NCBI RefSeq assembly: GCF_014107495.1
Contig: NZ_CP041969.1
Coordinates: forward strand, 310,001 to 374,000
Length of the DNA stretch: 64,000 nucleotides
From: Cohnella cholangitidis
GTDB lineage: Bacteria > Bacillota > Bacilli > Paenibacillales > Paenibacillaceae
Direction of reading: 5' to 3'
Of this stretch, positions 17,761 through 26,191 are shown piece after piece. The position numbers and the translations under genes are program-made. The notes beneath the pieces were generated by a model, which made no database searches, was not told the origin of the DNA, and saw only the letters and a program-made list of their open reading frames with translations. The first letter of the stretch is position 1. Every line of letters begins with the position of its first letter.

Positions 17761-18330
17761 CTAGAAACTCATAATGCTCTTAACGGAAATTATACCTTTA
17801 TTACGAAGCTCCTGTTCATTGTCCCTAAACTCACTCTCCATGTAATCATAGGAAAGCCATTCATAATTCGATAATCCAAGCAACTTCGCGATTTGGTCGA
17901 CAGGCTCTTTTTCGAACAAGTCCTCCATATCTCTAATGTAAAATATCTTAGTAATATCTAATGGAGTCACCGGATTTGGATTGTGGGGATTCGAATTAAC
18001 CAACTCAACGATTCTGTCCCTGTTATAGTCGTCCTGGTTGATCTCCAATTCTTCTTCCCACGTGCATTCATAATGACAACTGCGTTTATTCCCATCGTAT
18101 ATACTGAAGGACCAACCATGGTCTTCTGCATGTATCAGATGGACTAATATACCAGAATTCACCGCTATCAAACGTTTAAGCGGCAAGAATTTCGAGCCTT
18201 TCGGCAGCACGGTAACCCAATGATTGCTTTCCGGCAAAACAAATCCACGTATCCATGCCTTTTTTAGTAGCTTTATTCCTTCGTTCTGATCGGTTGAATA
18301 GAGATGATAGCTTTCGCTAAATTCGCTCAT
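17761..18330 (-). CDS. hypothetical protein, DUF3885-like
   Basis: 189 residues, cytoplasmic, acidic, without a signal peptide. Recognisable pieces are FVLPESNHWVTVLPKGSKFLPL and HAEDHGWSFSIYDG followed by CTWEEELEI. I place it tentatively near DUF3885-type immunity or unknown proteins; function unknown. Confidence 0.5.
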   Translation of the reverse strand: MSEFSESYHLYSTDQNEGIKLLKKAWIRGFVLPESNHWVTVLPKGSKFLPLKRLIAVNSGILVHLIHAEDHGWSFSIYDGNKRSCHYECTWEEELEINQDDYNRDRIVELVNSNPHNPNPVTPLDITKIFYIRDMEDLFEKEPVDQIAKLLGLSNYEWLSYDYMESEFRDNEQELRNKGIISVKSIMSF

Positions 18331-18375
18331 TGGTTTCTCCTTCTGAGAATGCCCTATACGACATCGTGTAAAGTT

Positions 18376-18987
18376 TTAGACCTTGCTCCAAACATTCTTA
18401 TATAGATTAGATATCGCAATGCGCACTTGTCCGCTCTCGTTAACCGTAACTTCGTTATCTGCATAAGCATCCGACGGAAAAATATAAAAAGAAAAATCAT
18501 CTCCATTCTTATAATTTAATCCGCCATGTCCCGCTTCTGAACCATTGTAAGATTTACCTTTGTATTCTGCTGTCATTTGGGCAACATTCCTAGAGGTAAA
18601 CATTTGGGGCCCTAAAGCTTGATGGTGCACTCCGGAAATCAAAGTCGCTCCGCTTAAAGAATAAGGTCCGCAGGAACGGAACCCGATTTCATACCCGCCT
18701 GAATTCGCGCTGCCCGAATTTTGTACCCAAGCAACATAGATCTTATGATCCCCGTCATTGTATAATTCTTTTCCGACGTTGCTTGCCAAATCCGAAAGGT
18801 CGATCGTGACGGAATATTCCCCATGAATGACATAGCCGCTTTTATCCGTGAAATCTTTGGTATCATTTGCGATATAGGCCATCCCTTCCTTCCACAACCC
18901 CATCCATCCGGTTTGCCATAATGCGGTTATAAGAAGTGCAACAACTAAGGTAAGAAGAGCTATCCATTTTCTCCAATTCATTTTCAT
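18376..18987 (-). CDS. membrane-anchored extracytoplasmic protein
   Basis: About 203 residues starting MKMNWRKWIALLTLVVALL, a signal-anchor helix, followed by an exported domain rich in Gly, Ser and Tyr (SGSANSGGYEIGFRSCGPYSL, YNGSEAGHGGLNYKNGDDF). GGGAG stands 7 nt before the ATG at 18987. Family unknown. Confidence 0.65.
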   Translation of the reverse strand: MKMNWRKWIALLTLVVALLITALWQTGWMGLWKEGMAYIANDTKDFTDKSGYVIHGEYSVTIDLSDLASNVGKELYNDGDHKIYVAWVQNSGSANSGGYEIGFRSCGPYSLSGATLISGVHHQALGPQMFTSRNVAQMTAEYKGKSYNGSEAGHGGLNYKNGDDFSFYIFPSDAYADNEVTVNESGQVRIAISNLYKNVWSKV

Positions 18988-19026
18988 AACAAGACTCCCG
19001 ATATAAGAGATCAATTCAGGATCCTC

Positions 19027-19194
19027 CTAAGTGACTCTCTCTAGATATAGGTAATCATCTCCTGGTTCCAAATGAATTTTTACAGCCTTCCCGTCTCCAA
19101 CCGTCCCTTTTTCGATACCATTTATCACGATTTTATAATTTCTAAATTTGTTTACATATTGTGACGATCTGAATATTTCTATTAGAGAATTCAC
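19027..19194 (-). CDS. 55-residue protein of unknown function
   Basis: A GTG-started frame with GGAG nearby: a basic N-terminal half (SSQYVNKFRNYKIVING) and a Gly/Asp turn followed by a beta strand (EPGDDYLYLERV). The alternating pattern suggests a small beta-sandwich carbohydrate or PEGA-like domain. It sits between two supported genes on the same strand. Confidence 0.5.
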   Translation of the reverse strand: MNSLIEIFRSSQYVNKFRNYKIVINGIEKGTVGDGKAVKIHLEPGDDYLYLERVT

Positions 19195-19224
19195 GCTATA
19201 TTGCTCCTTAGTATTTAATAGCTC

Positions 19225-19677
19225 TCAAGCTTTCTTACGCAAATAAATCAAGATCAGACTTTCATTTACTTCAACTTCCTTGAATTTCTGATATCCCCTA
19301 TTCTTATAAAACTCTAGGTTCTTTAAGCTTTTATGCCCAGTAAAAAGTTCAATTTGTTTCACTTCGCTATAGAATTTTTCAATTTCATTCATTAACTTCT
19401 TTCCGATTCCTTGGTTTTGAAACTCGGGTTTTACTATTAATTTGCCTATTTTACAAATGCCATCTTCAACCGTTGCTCTTACAGATCCGACAATCTCACT
19501 ATGGTAAGTGGCCTTCAAGATGACACCCAACTTATACTCCTCTTCCAGTTCGCTTATACTCTGCTTGAGCGGCTGTATATTATAATCTTGATAAATCTCC
19601 GCCTCACTCTGATAAGCTTCATACTGAAGGTTGAGAATCGGATTAAGGTCAGTAATCTCCGCTTTTGAAATTATCAA
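19225..19677 (-). CDS. GNAT acetyltransferase
   Basis: 150 residues. GKLIVKPEFQNQGIGKKLMNEIEKFY is the acetyl-CoA loop and LFTGHKSLKNLEFYKNRGYQKF the C-terminal signature of the RimI-like group. Acceptor unknown. Confidence 0.88.
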   Translation of the reverse strand: MIISKAEITDLNPILNLQYEAYQSEAEIYQDYNIQPLKQSISELEEEYKLGVILKATYHSEIVGSVRATVEDGICKIGKLIVKPEFQNQGIGKKLMNEIEKFYSEVKQIELFTGHKSLKNLEFYKNRGYQKFKEVEVNESLILIYLRKKA

Positions 19678-19721
19678 TGAGCTATCCTCTTTTCAACTTG
19701 TTTTGGCATACTAATGACAGG

Positions 19722-19979
19722 TCAATCTCCCACTGGCTTCTTAGGGAATCCGTATGCGAGTAAAACGAATCCAATTAATAAAAAAAACCAAACAAAAAAA
19801 TTATCAAAAAAACCTGGATAATCGGGTTTAATTTCAATACTATGCCCGTTTGATGCATGACCAGCTTCTATAATGGATGACGATATTCTCGCCGTTAACC
19901 TTTCGAATGAATATATTAATCCGCTAATGACCATGAATATAGTCCCTAATTTTCTATACAAGTTATTTCCCATTTTCAT
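19722..19979 (-). CDS. small membrane protein with two helices
   Basis: 85 residues: helix one (LGTIFMVISGLIYSF), a hydrophilic loop, helix two (FFVWFFLLIGFVLLAYG) and a short basic end. No family recognised. It lies just downstream of another short membrane gene, and the pair may be co-transcribed. Confidence 0.6.
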   Translation of the reverse strand: MKMGNNLYRKLGTIFMVISGLIYSFERLTARISSSIIEAGHASNGHSIEIKPDYPGFFDNFFVWFFLLIGFVLLAYGFPKKPVGD

Positions 19980-19998
19980 ACTTCCTTTCTTGCGATTA

Positions 19999-20250
19999 TT
20001 ACAGTAACTTAATCAGTTGATAGATAATAAATCCAACGTATACGCCAACATTTAATATAATCGCCCACCGTATAATTTGTTTTAGAGGACTTGGAAAGTG
20101 ATTAAGTTGTTTGGGGAGCAGAAAACCGTTTACTGCATCATAATGCTTAATGACATCATTAAACCCTTGCCGGTCTGTAAATTCTTTGAGAGTTTCAGGT
20201 TGTGTAGTATGAATGGTTTTGTCGTTATACGGATTAAAGTTCTTATCCAT
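19999..20250 (-). CDS. small protein with one C-terminal transmembrane helix
   Basis: 83 residues; hydrophilic N-terminal 55 residues and a C-terminal helix (IIRWAIILNVGVYVGFIIYQLI). An AGGAGGG site precedes the ATG. Tail-anchored topology is likely; function unknown. Confidence 0.6.
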   Translation of the reverse strand: MDKNFNPYNDKTIHTTQPETLKEFTDRQGFNDVIKHYDAVNGFLLPKQLNHFPSPLKQIIRWAIILNVGVYVGFIIYQLIKLL

Positions 20251-20299
20251 TTCTACCCTCCTATATCCTATCGTTAGGTATAAAGGTTGTTGCCTCTTC

Positions 20300-20962
20300 C
20301 TAAAGCAACTCCAACAATTCGCTTATCTTATCAATTGTATGTAATGGTTTTGCCACAATATCCTCTTTCCATGGGTGATTAACTCTAACCCATATCGTCT
20401 CCATTCCAATCTTTGCTGCTCCTTCAATATCATTAGTCGGGTGGTCTCCAATGTATATACATTCATCGGGCTTTAACTGTAGCTTCTCAAGAGCCATTTG
20501 GAATATTGTTGGATCGGGTTTCTTAACTCCGGCTTCTTCGGACACGATGACCAAATCGAAGTCGTTTCTAATCCCTAATCGATCAATCTTTCCATATTGG
20601 ATTTCCGTCTTTCCGTTCGTTATTAATCCCGTTTGATACTTCTTTCTTGCGTGAGCTACAACTTCTCTTGCTCGATCCATTAACTCTGCACTGTTAACAT
20701 ACTCTGTTCTATAGAAATCTAACAGTTCTGTCAGTGAAGGTCTCGCCTTCCACGATAATTGATCAATAAGTTCCGAGAATAGTTCGCTCTTGTCCTTGTA
20801 CCCATCTTGATCTAGATCAATGATCTTATCGATAATTCCTTGATTCGACTCAATATGGTTGAAGTAAACATTAACAAATGTATTCGTAAACTTATTAAAC
20901 GTACTAGTTCTATCGAGAATGGTGTTATCTAAATCGAATAGAATCGCTTTAATGTGATCCAT
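20300..20962 (-). CDS. HAD-family hydrolase (YjjG/PynA-like)
   Basis: 220 residues: motif I LFDLDNTILDR, motif II LITNGKTEIQ, motif III GVKKPDPTIF and motif IV YIGDHPTNDIEGA. The order and the C1 helical cap are those of house-cleaning nucleotidases of the YjjG type. The start at 20962 follows a GGAGG-like site. Confidence 0.88.
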   Translation of the reverse strand: MDHIKAILFDLDNTILDRTSTFNKFTNTFVNVYFNHIESNQGIIDKIIDLDQDGYKDKSELFSELIDQLSWKARPSLTELLDFYRTEYVNSAELMDRAREVVAHARKKYQTGLITNGKTEIQYGKIDRLGIRNDFDLVIVSEEAGVKKPDPTIFQMALEKLQLKPDECIYIGDHPTNDIEGAAKIGMETIWVRVNHPWKEDIVAKPLHTIDKISELLELL

Positions 20963-20985
20963 GATTACCTCCACTCCCAGGCAGC

Positions 20986-21762
20986 TTAGATTAACCTTTC
21001 CAAAGTCTTGGCCACTCCGTCGTTATCATTAGTATCCGTAATCTCTTTCGAAAGTCTTTTTAACTCCTCTACCGCATTCCCCATTGCCACTGGCCACCCG
21101 CAAGTCTTAAATAATCCGACGTCATTATAATCATCTCCGAAGACGATTACATTTTCGAGAGGCACATCCAAGCTCTTACACAACCATGCTACCGCATTCT
21201 CTTTGGAAGCTTGAATGGATGTCATCTGAACAAGATCCCCATTATCCGTTACCAGTATATTTAATCTTGTCGCGAATTTTTCTTCAAGCAAGTTAACATC
21301 GAGTTCTCCGAAAAAAAGGATTTTGGTCGCGTCTAGTTTTCTGAGCTTTTCCAGTGGTGTAACAATAGGATTGCCTTTTACCTTCATAAGCGTTTCATAA
21401 TCATATTCCTTTAAGCTCAACCATTCGTCTTGCACTTCAATACTTATGTCTAGATCGGAATTACGGCTTAAACAGTAATCCAAGACATCGGCTGCGATTG
21501 TTGCTTTAATGGGTTCATGATGATGTATCCCTGTATAATCGCATTTAATATAAGCCCCGTTGTAATAAATATATGAACCAATTGTTAATAATGGTTCTTG
21601 CAAAAACCATTTAACGGCTCTTGGAGGTCTTGCCGTTGCGAAGATGATTTTCATTCCTTGCCGGTGACAGTTAAGAATGGCCTTGTAATTTCGATCCGAT
21701 ACTTGCTTATCCGAGTTAAGAAGCGTCCCATCTAGATCCAGAACAATTGCTGAGAATTTCAT
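20986..21762 (-). CDS. Cof-type HAD-IIB phosphatase
   Basis: 258 residues: motif I LDLDGTLLNSD, motif II FATARPPRAV, a C2B cap in the middle, and motif IV VFGDDYNDVGLFKTCG. Cof enzymes dephosphorylate sugar phosphates, FMN or similar. A conserved TATAAT motif lies about 35 nt upstream at 21802-21797. Confidence 0.9.
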   Translation of the reverse strand: MKFSAIVLDLDGTLLNSDKQVSDRNYKAILNCHRQGMKIIFATARPPRAVKWFLQEPLLTIGSYIYYNGAYIKCDYTGIHHHEPIKATIAADVLDYCLSRNSDLDISIEVQDEWLSLKEYDYETLMKVKGNPIVTPLEKLRKLDATKILFFGELDVNLLEEKFATRLNILVTDNGDLVQMTSIQASKENAVAWLCKSLDVPLENVIVFGDDYNDVGLFKTCGWPVAMGNAVEELKRLSKEITDTNDNDGVAKTLERLI

Positions 21763-21789
21763 TGCGTTCCCCCTAATTTCCCTGGTCTT

Positions 21790-21895
21790 AAATGGTATTA
21801 TAACCCAGTCTTTCTAATTCTGCTCTTCAAAATCAATCGCAAAAGAAAGAAGCCGCAGCACATGAGGAGCTTTTCCTCGATTCGCGCGCGGCTAC
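21790..21895 (-). promoter_or_regulatory. terminator-promoter module (copy 1)
   Basis: Read on the minus strand: a hairpin (GCCGCGCGCGAATCGAGG ... CTCATGTGCTGCGGC) followed by TTCTTTC, then about 35 nt later GGGTTATAATACCA. It would end the upstream transcript (SMI1 gene) and restart transcription for the Cof gene at 20986-21762. A nearly identical module is at 40.15 kb. Confidence 0.6.
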
Positions 21896-21933
21896 TTGTT
21901 GCTTATTTCTTTTTCCCTGTCCCCTTCTGGTAT

Positions 21934-22455
21934 TCAGTCCGTTTCTTTCAAGCATATTTCAATAAAATCAAACAGACTTTTCGCCTTAACGGACCGGCTA
22001 CCCCAATCGTGCCAAAAATACAGTACTTGACCTGTAACGCCCGTTATTGATGGATCTGTATCGAGACAGAGGTAATCCCCTCCCCCGTTCGTTGCGATTG
22101 GAATCCATTTCGGATTCCATAGAACTGGTTTAATTTCATTGTCGATATCCGGTTCTAAATCATCAGGATCAAATTCTTCCTGCAGAAAGCTCCAATTGTC
22201 AATGATTTCGGATATAGGGGAGAGCGTCAGATTTCTTACGAAAGGATTAACTCCTACTTCCCAATTCTGGCCGTTATGTACCCGATACAATTCTTTCATC
22301 TCTTCCGGGAGCGCGACACCAAGAACACTCTCTAAAAGCTGAAAATCTTCTTCTTTCGCCCCCGGCTGCAGATTCAAGGATTGTTCAAAATCCGCCTCTT
22401 GTGATGTGCCTTTTTCGATAATCAACTGCCATAGCAACTCAGCTTGTTTTATCAT
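21934..22455 (-). CDS. SMI1/KNR4-family protein
   Basis: 173 residues with the family pattern LPEEMKELYRVHNGQN, a middle SPISEIIDNWSFLQEEF region, NPKWIPIATNGGGDYLCLDTDP and a C-terminal SLFDFIEICL. In bacteria this fold is frequent among immunity proteins of polymorphic toxins, though many are of unknown role. No toxin gene was recognised next to it. Confidence 0.85.
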   Translation of the reverse strand: MIKQAELLWQLIIEKGTSQEADFEQSLNLQPGAKEEDFQLLESVLGVALPEEMKELYRVHNGQNWEVGVNPFVRNLTLSPISEIIDNWSFLQEEFDPDDLEPDIDNEIKPVLWNPKWIPIATNGGGDYLCLDTDPSITGVTGQVLYFWHDWGSRSVKAKSLFDFIEICLKETD

Positions 22456-22468
22456 ATGTTGTACCTCT

Positions 22469-22918
22469 TCAATTGATTGATTTTAAGCTGATAGGAATAT
22501 GGCCGATTGCCAATATCAAACTGCTAAGGAACATGAAAGGGGAGTGCAAAATCACCGAAGCACAACAAAAATATAGGATTGGACTAATTGCTAAAGGAAC
22601 CGGGATTCCGAGGATCGACGAGAAAAGCAAATGATATTCCCTGTTGCCAATAAAATATCGGATCCAACAAGAGTAATAAAACAACAGGAACACTAACATC
22701 CCTATTAAAGCTAGAACCTCATACTTTCTATCCATGTGCATAGTCGAGAAAATGGGGAGAACGAATACGCCTAGTCTCCCAACTCCCTCTGCTATTTTGA
22801 AGATGGGATTTATATGATTCTGTTCATTATTAGGTGTATTTCTAGGCGGTATCACAAAGAATAGAAGATTAGGCAGCAGTATAGCAATAGGGATAATTAG
22901 GCTGTAAAGATGAATCAA
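22469..22918 (-). CDS. membrane protein with four transmembrane helices
   Basis: 149 residues if it starts at the TTG at 22918, which has GGGGGAG 4-5 nt upstream. Hydrophobic segments: LYSLIIPIAILLPNLLFFV, VLALIGMLVFLLFYY, LLFSSILGIPVPLAISPILYF, SPFMFLSSLILAIGHI. The frame continues upstream to 23038, but that stretch overlaps a DUF4177 gene and is not expected to be translated. Function unknown. Confidence 0.65.
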   Translation of the reverse strand: MIHLYSLIIPIAILLPNLLFFVIPPRNTPNNEQNHINPIFKIAEGVGRLGVFVLPIFSTMHMDRKYEVLALIGMLVFLLFYYSCWIRYFIGNREYHLLFSSILGIPVPLAISPILYFCCASVILHSPFMFLSSLILAIGHIPISLKSIN

Positions 22919-22934
22919 TGCTCTCCCCCTTATA

Positions 22935-23135
22935 CTAAAATTTCTTCCTTCGCTTAAAAACAATAATGATATCCCGAGATGCCCCCTGCGACATGCTTGT
23001 ATCGAAGCAAGAAGTAAGTTCCCATCCTTCAATCCCATACTGATTCAATTCCGTTTCGAACTCCTCAGGGTCAATCTTCCCACCTAGAAATCCGCCTGTC
23101 TTAAATTTGATCGTTTTATATTCCCATTGTTCCAT
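22935..23135 (-). CDS. DUF4177 protein
   Basis: 66 residues: MEQWEYKTIKFKTGG, then FETELNQYGIEGWELTSCF and DIIIVFKRRKKF. This is the compact DUF4177 fold (beta-alpha-beta), function unknown. GGAGAGAAAATC precedes the ATG. Confidence 0.82.
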   Translation of the reverse strand: MEQWEYKTIKFKTGGFLGGKIDPEEFETELNQYGIEGWELTSCFDTSMSQGASRDIIIVFKRRKKF

Positions 23136-23186
23136 TTTGATTTTCTCTCCTTTATGGCTGTTTTTTCTTCACTGTTGCAGGAATGC

Positions 23187-23992
23187 TTATTCCTTCTGAT
23201 AACAACGAATATAATCAATGGTGAATTCGCTTGGATATTTAGGAGCTTGGATTGAGCCGCTTTCATTCGACGGAATTTCATAGATATTCAGCATCAATTG
23301 CATGGGATATCGCGGAGATTGTTTGGATTGATGAATCAGGTTGTTATCGATATAAAAATCAACGCCATCAGGCGTCCAATTGACCGCATAGATATGGAAC
23401 TTAGTAGCGTCTATCAAGAACTCTTTTCGAAAAACTCGTCTTCCATATCCGGATCACCGAACGGGTGAATACCGAACCCTATCGTGGACTTATCGGGTTG
23501 TGCATTCCAGCCTTTCAGCTCAAAAGGACATATTTCCGCGGAACGTTCCGGGAGGTCCTCGAATCCAATCATCCAAAACCCAAAAACATTGTTAGGGTCA
23601 TTGGTTCCTTTAGCTCGAATTTCGAAATAGCCATACTGAGGCGTAAACAGCCTTTCTTCCCTTTGTTCTTCTCTAACGAGACAGTTTTTTGAAAACCTAT
23701 GTTGGCCATTTACACTATTTATAGGTCCAGAATACACGCCGGTTTGGAGATTGCTAACCTTAACGTTCCCATTAAACTCAGGACACCACGGCAGTTGGTT
23801 TTCGGTTATTTGCAATATTAATTGGCTATCTTGAATTCGATAATTTGCCTTAGAATTGGTTCTATTACTCCATTGAGGCAAGTAGTAGGGAAACCATTTA
23901 TCGCGGTCAAGATCATGTGAATCAAAATCATCATTGAACACTAATTTATAGCCTGTTTTCTCGATATTTCTTGGAAAATCAATAATGGACAA
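23187..23992 (-). pseudogene. glycoside hydrolase family 16-like gene with a frameshift
   Basis: The first 190 codons carry a GH16-type jelly roll (KLVFNDDFDSHDLDRDKW, GYFEIRAKG, FGFWMIGFEDLPERSAEI). The frame breaks at about 23414-23425 in a short A run, and the next frame continues FHIYAVNWTPDGVDFYIDNN and YPSEFTIDYIRCYQ, the GH16 C-terminus. One missing A restores the gene. The catalytic motif reads EICPFE, not the usual E-x-D-x-x-E, so activity is doubtful even if repaired. It has no signal peptide. Confidence 0.8.
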
Positions 23993-24017
23993 AGTTTATC
24001 TTCTCCTTATTTTTCCT

Positions 24018-24683
24018 CTATGCACCAGTGATTAATACATCTATGAGTATCAGTACAATGATCGCCATTGGAAGTAATGAAATTAAGCCACCGATTATTA
24101 TTAGTTCCTTTTTAATTTTGCTTCTCTGCAGCCCAACGAATAGTAAAGATACAATTCCTCCCACAATAGCAAAAGTTGATTTATCAAACCCTATATTAAG
24201 ATGGATGCCCACGTTTAAATCCGCAAAGAATGGATACAGAAGTCCAACCACTAAGTACATTGTTACGTTGAAATACCATACTCTCAATGATTGAATATAT
24301 CGTGCTGCAAAGTCAATTAATAGCGATACGATGATCCCATAGGTGTACACAATCATTGAAGTGAATAATCCAACATACATTACAACGGCCTCAACTTCAT
24401 CTACCCCTAAGAAACCAAACCAAATGAACATAAATATGGTGAATATAAAGCAGGACCCTAGAGCAGCAAACAATTTACGAAGACTATACAGAACTATACT
24501 ATTTTCAAACCACTTCGAGTAAGGATAGTCCTCTTCGGCAGCTCCTAAATTATTATCATGTTCGAGTCCGCAACTCCAACAATAGTCTGGATATCCAGAA
24601 TGAAAACACTCATCGCACAGGGCTTTCTTACAATGAATGCAATACTTTGTAGCTTCAGAAGTCTCATGATAATAACAATTCAT
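24018..24683 (-). CDS. membrane protein with N-terminal B-box-like zinc finger
   Basis: 221 residues. The N-terminal 40 residues hold a Cys/His zinc-binding pattern (CYYHETSEATKYCIHCKKALC, then CFHSGYPDYCWSC), as in bacterial B-box-like proteins fused to membrane segments. Four to five hydrophobic helices follow from residue 65. Function unknown; the type is found in Bacillota genomes. Confidence 0.75.
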   Translation of the reverse strand: MNCYYHETSEATKYCIHCKKALCDECFHSGYPDYCWSCGLEHDNNLGAAEEDYPYSKWFENSIVLYSLRKLFAALGSCFIFTIFMFIWFGFLGVDEVEAVVMYVGLFTSMIVYTYGIIVSLLIDFAARYIQSLRVWYFNVTMYLVVGLLYPFFADLNVGIHLNIGFDKSTFAIVGGIVSLLFVGLQRSKIKKELIIIGGLISLLPMAIIVLILIDVLITGA

Positions 24684-24854
24684 GGTTATACCTCTTGGTT
24701 TAGAAGTTTCTTAACTCAGTTGTGTGAACATGATCAATTTCAATTTCCTTATGTCACATGCTTTACGGCCTTATCACCCTATAAAATACTTTTTGTATCC
24801 ATCCTTATTTGCTTTTCTCCTGGATTTCTCCGATCTCATTGATCCGCATTCTTA

Positions 24855-24890
24855 TTGGTATTATAACCCAGCCTTTCAAATTCTGCTTTC
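24855..24890 (-). promoter_or_regulatory. recurrent promoter-like motif (copy 2)
   Basis: The minus strand reads AGGCTGGGTTATAATACCA, matching the modules at 21.8 and 40.15 kb; the hairpin half of the module is absent. It would serve the zinc-finger membrane gene at 24018-24683, about 170 nt downstream. Confidence 0.45.
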
Positions 24891-24979
24891 TAAGATTCCC
24901 CTAATTTCCATGAAAAAAAAGCCTCCGAAGCAAATTGGATAGCCAATTTATCACGTGACTTTCAATGATTTTCATTGAT

Positions 24980-24995
24980 TGTGATATCCGTCACA
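24980..24995. promoter_or_regulatory. Fnr/Crp-type palindrome
   Basis: TGTGATATCCGTCACA is a perfect TGTGA-N6-TCACA inverted repeat, the shape bound by Fnr/Crp-family regulators in Bacillota. It lies about 140 nt before the ATG of the only plus-strand gene of the cluster (25133-25381), suggesting oxygen-linked or cAMP-like control of that gene. Regulator identity is inferred. Confidence 0.6.
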
Positions 24996-25132
24996 TCACT
25001 CGCATACTAAGCGATTTAATATATAAATCAGAAAGAATGATCAATCACTCTTATCGGAGACACCCCAAGCTGCTTGCTCTAATCCGGAGACTCTGATTCC
25101 CACTAAATTAATATTTAATTGGAGGAATTACA

Positions 25133-25381
25133 ATGAACATGCATTTTATGTCGAACCTGCCCCCAATCGGTGAAAGTGTAGCAAAATTAGCCTCTGAAGG
25201 CGGTCAGCTCATTTCAGACATGATAAGTGTTTACGGTTTCTTCGCCTTCTGCCTGCTATTAGTGGGCTGCTGCCTGATGGTACCGGTTCATATGTACGAG
25301 AAATATTATAAAGTCGCAGACGACGAATCTCCCGTTGAACTTAATCACGATCATCGTGAAGCAACCGGCCCAGCCGCATGA
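25133..25381 (+). CDS. small single-helix membrane protein, plus strand
   Basis: 82 residues with one transmembrane segment (FFAFCLLLVGCCLMVPVHMY) and a hydrophilic His/Asp-rich end (NHDHREATGPAA). GGAGGAATTACA stands before the ATG, a terminator follows, and an Fnr-type palindrome precedes it. It is the only plus-strand gene between the left edge and 54 kb. No family recognised. Confidence 0.75.
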   Translation: MNMHFMSNLPPIGESVAKLASEGGQLISDMISVYGFFAFCLLLVGCCLMVPVHMYEKYYKVADDESPVELNHDHREATGPAA

Positions 25382-25418
25382 TTGGTCTCTGCGCTGTCAG
25401 ATAAAAATTTGAAATTAA

Positions 25419-25445
25419 TCGCCTAATCAGTTAGGCGGTTTTTTT
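25419..25445 (+). terminator. rho-independent terminator
   Basis: GCCTAATCAGTTAGGC followed by a run of T residues, 35 nt after the plus-strand gene at 25133-25381. Confidence 0.8.
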
Positions 25446-25620
25446 CTTTTGATGACCTCCATGTTCCGACATCGCATACAAAACTTTGCCACGATTGTCT
25501 TTCCAAATAAATCTGGCAGCGTGGCATCCTGGCTCTAATCCAAAATAAATAATTCCATTTGTTCTTTCTAATACGTAAGCTTGATGTTTATAGAAAACGG
25601 GGAAATTCGGGTCCGAATAG
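25431..25620 (-). pseudogene. fragment of an unrecognised gene
   Basis: A minus-strand frame encodes FPVFYKHQAYVLERTNG, IIYFGLEPGCHAARFIWKDN, then KVLYAMSEHGGHQ and ends in the terminator. It looks like a real protein C-terminus but has no start codon in frame (the ATG above it is one base out of frame). Probably a truncated or frameshifted gene. Confidence 0.4.
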
Positions 25621-25654
25621 TCCCATTAAATAACACCTCAGCAATATCAACAAT

Positions 25655-26131
25655 CTAATCTCTCAATTGGCTTTCAATCAAATTAATCTTTTCCAAATCC
25701 TTATTATTCTTTTTTATACTTCTGTATCCATCAATCGATGATCTTTTATACACCCTATGGTATTGTTCAAGATTCAGTAATTTATATTCAGTTCCTTTAT
25801 GTTCTAGCGTTTTGACTAATTCCACATCGACCCCTGCAAACTCGTTCAGCTCTTCAATTTTTGCAAATGCAACTCGGATTTTATCATTCAAAAATTCATG
25901 TTCTCTAAGATCGATCAATGTATACCCTAGTACTGTCATTAAGGTAAATAGATCATTCCAGCGCTCTTGAATGAATTCTTCCGGAATTAATACGTCTATA
26001 TCTTGAGGATTTAATTGGCTATTTGTAATTAGTTCTAAGCCCAAGGATCCGTATAGTAGTGGCGTTATATTTAAATCTTGGTTTAGTCGGCTCGCTAGAA
26101 TAATAAATGTGTTGAATAAGTTTTGTGTCAA
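25655..26131 (-). CDS. nucleotidyltransferase-like protein
   Basis: 158 residues with the pattern LLYGSLGLELITNSQLNPQDIDVLIP, a G-S-x(n)-D-x-D nucleotidyltransferase core, and VDVELVKTLEHKG. The gene starts at a TTG, and 20 nt above it stands CGTTATACGAAG, identical to the inner end of the attC-like repeats, so this may be an old cassette. Substrate unknown. Confidence 0.72.
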   Translation of the reverse strand: MTQNLFNTFIILASRLNQDLNITPLLYGSLGLELITNSQLNPQDIDVLIPEEFIQERWNDLFTLMTVLGYTLIDLREHEFLNDKIRVAFAKIEELNEFAGVDVELVKTLEHKGTEYKLLNLEQYHRVYKRSSIDGYRSIKKNNKDLEKINLIESQLRD

Positions 26132-26149
26132 TCTATCTTCCGCCTTTAC

Positions 26150-26164
26150 TTCGTATAACGACTA
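26150..26164 (-). repeat. remnant of an attC-like R' end
   Basis: On the minus strand CGTTATACGAAGT stands just before the nucleotidyltransferase gene, as in intact cassettes (AACGTTAnnnGAAAT, triplet TAC). The rest of the repeat is gone. Short, so it could be chance. Confidence 0.35.
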
Positions 26165-26191
26165 ATCATTTTTGGCCTTCAAGAAAGATAC

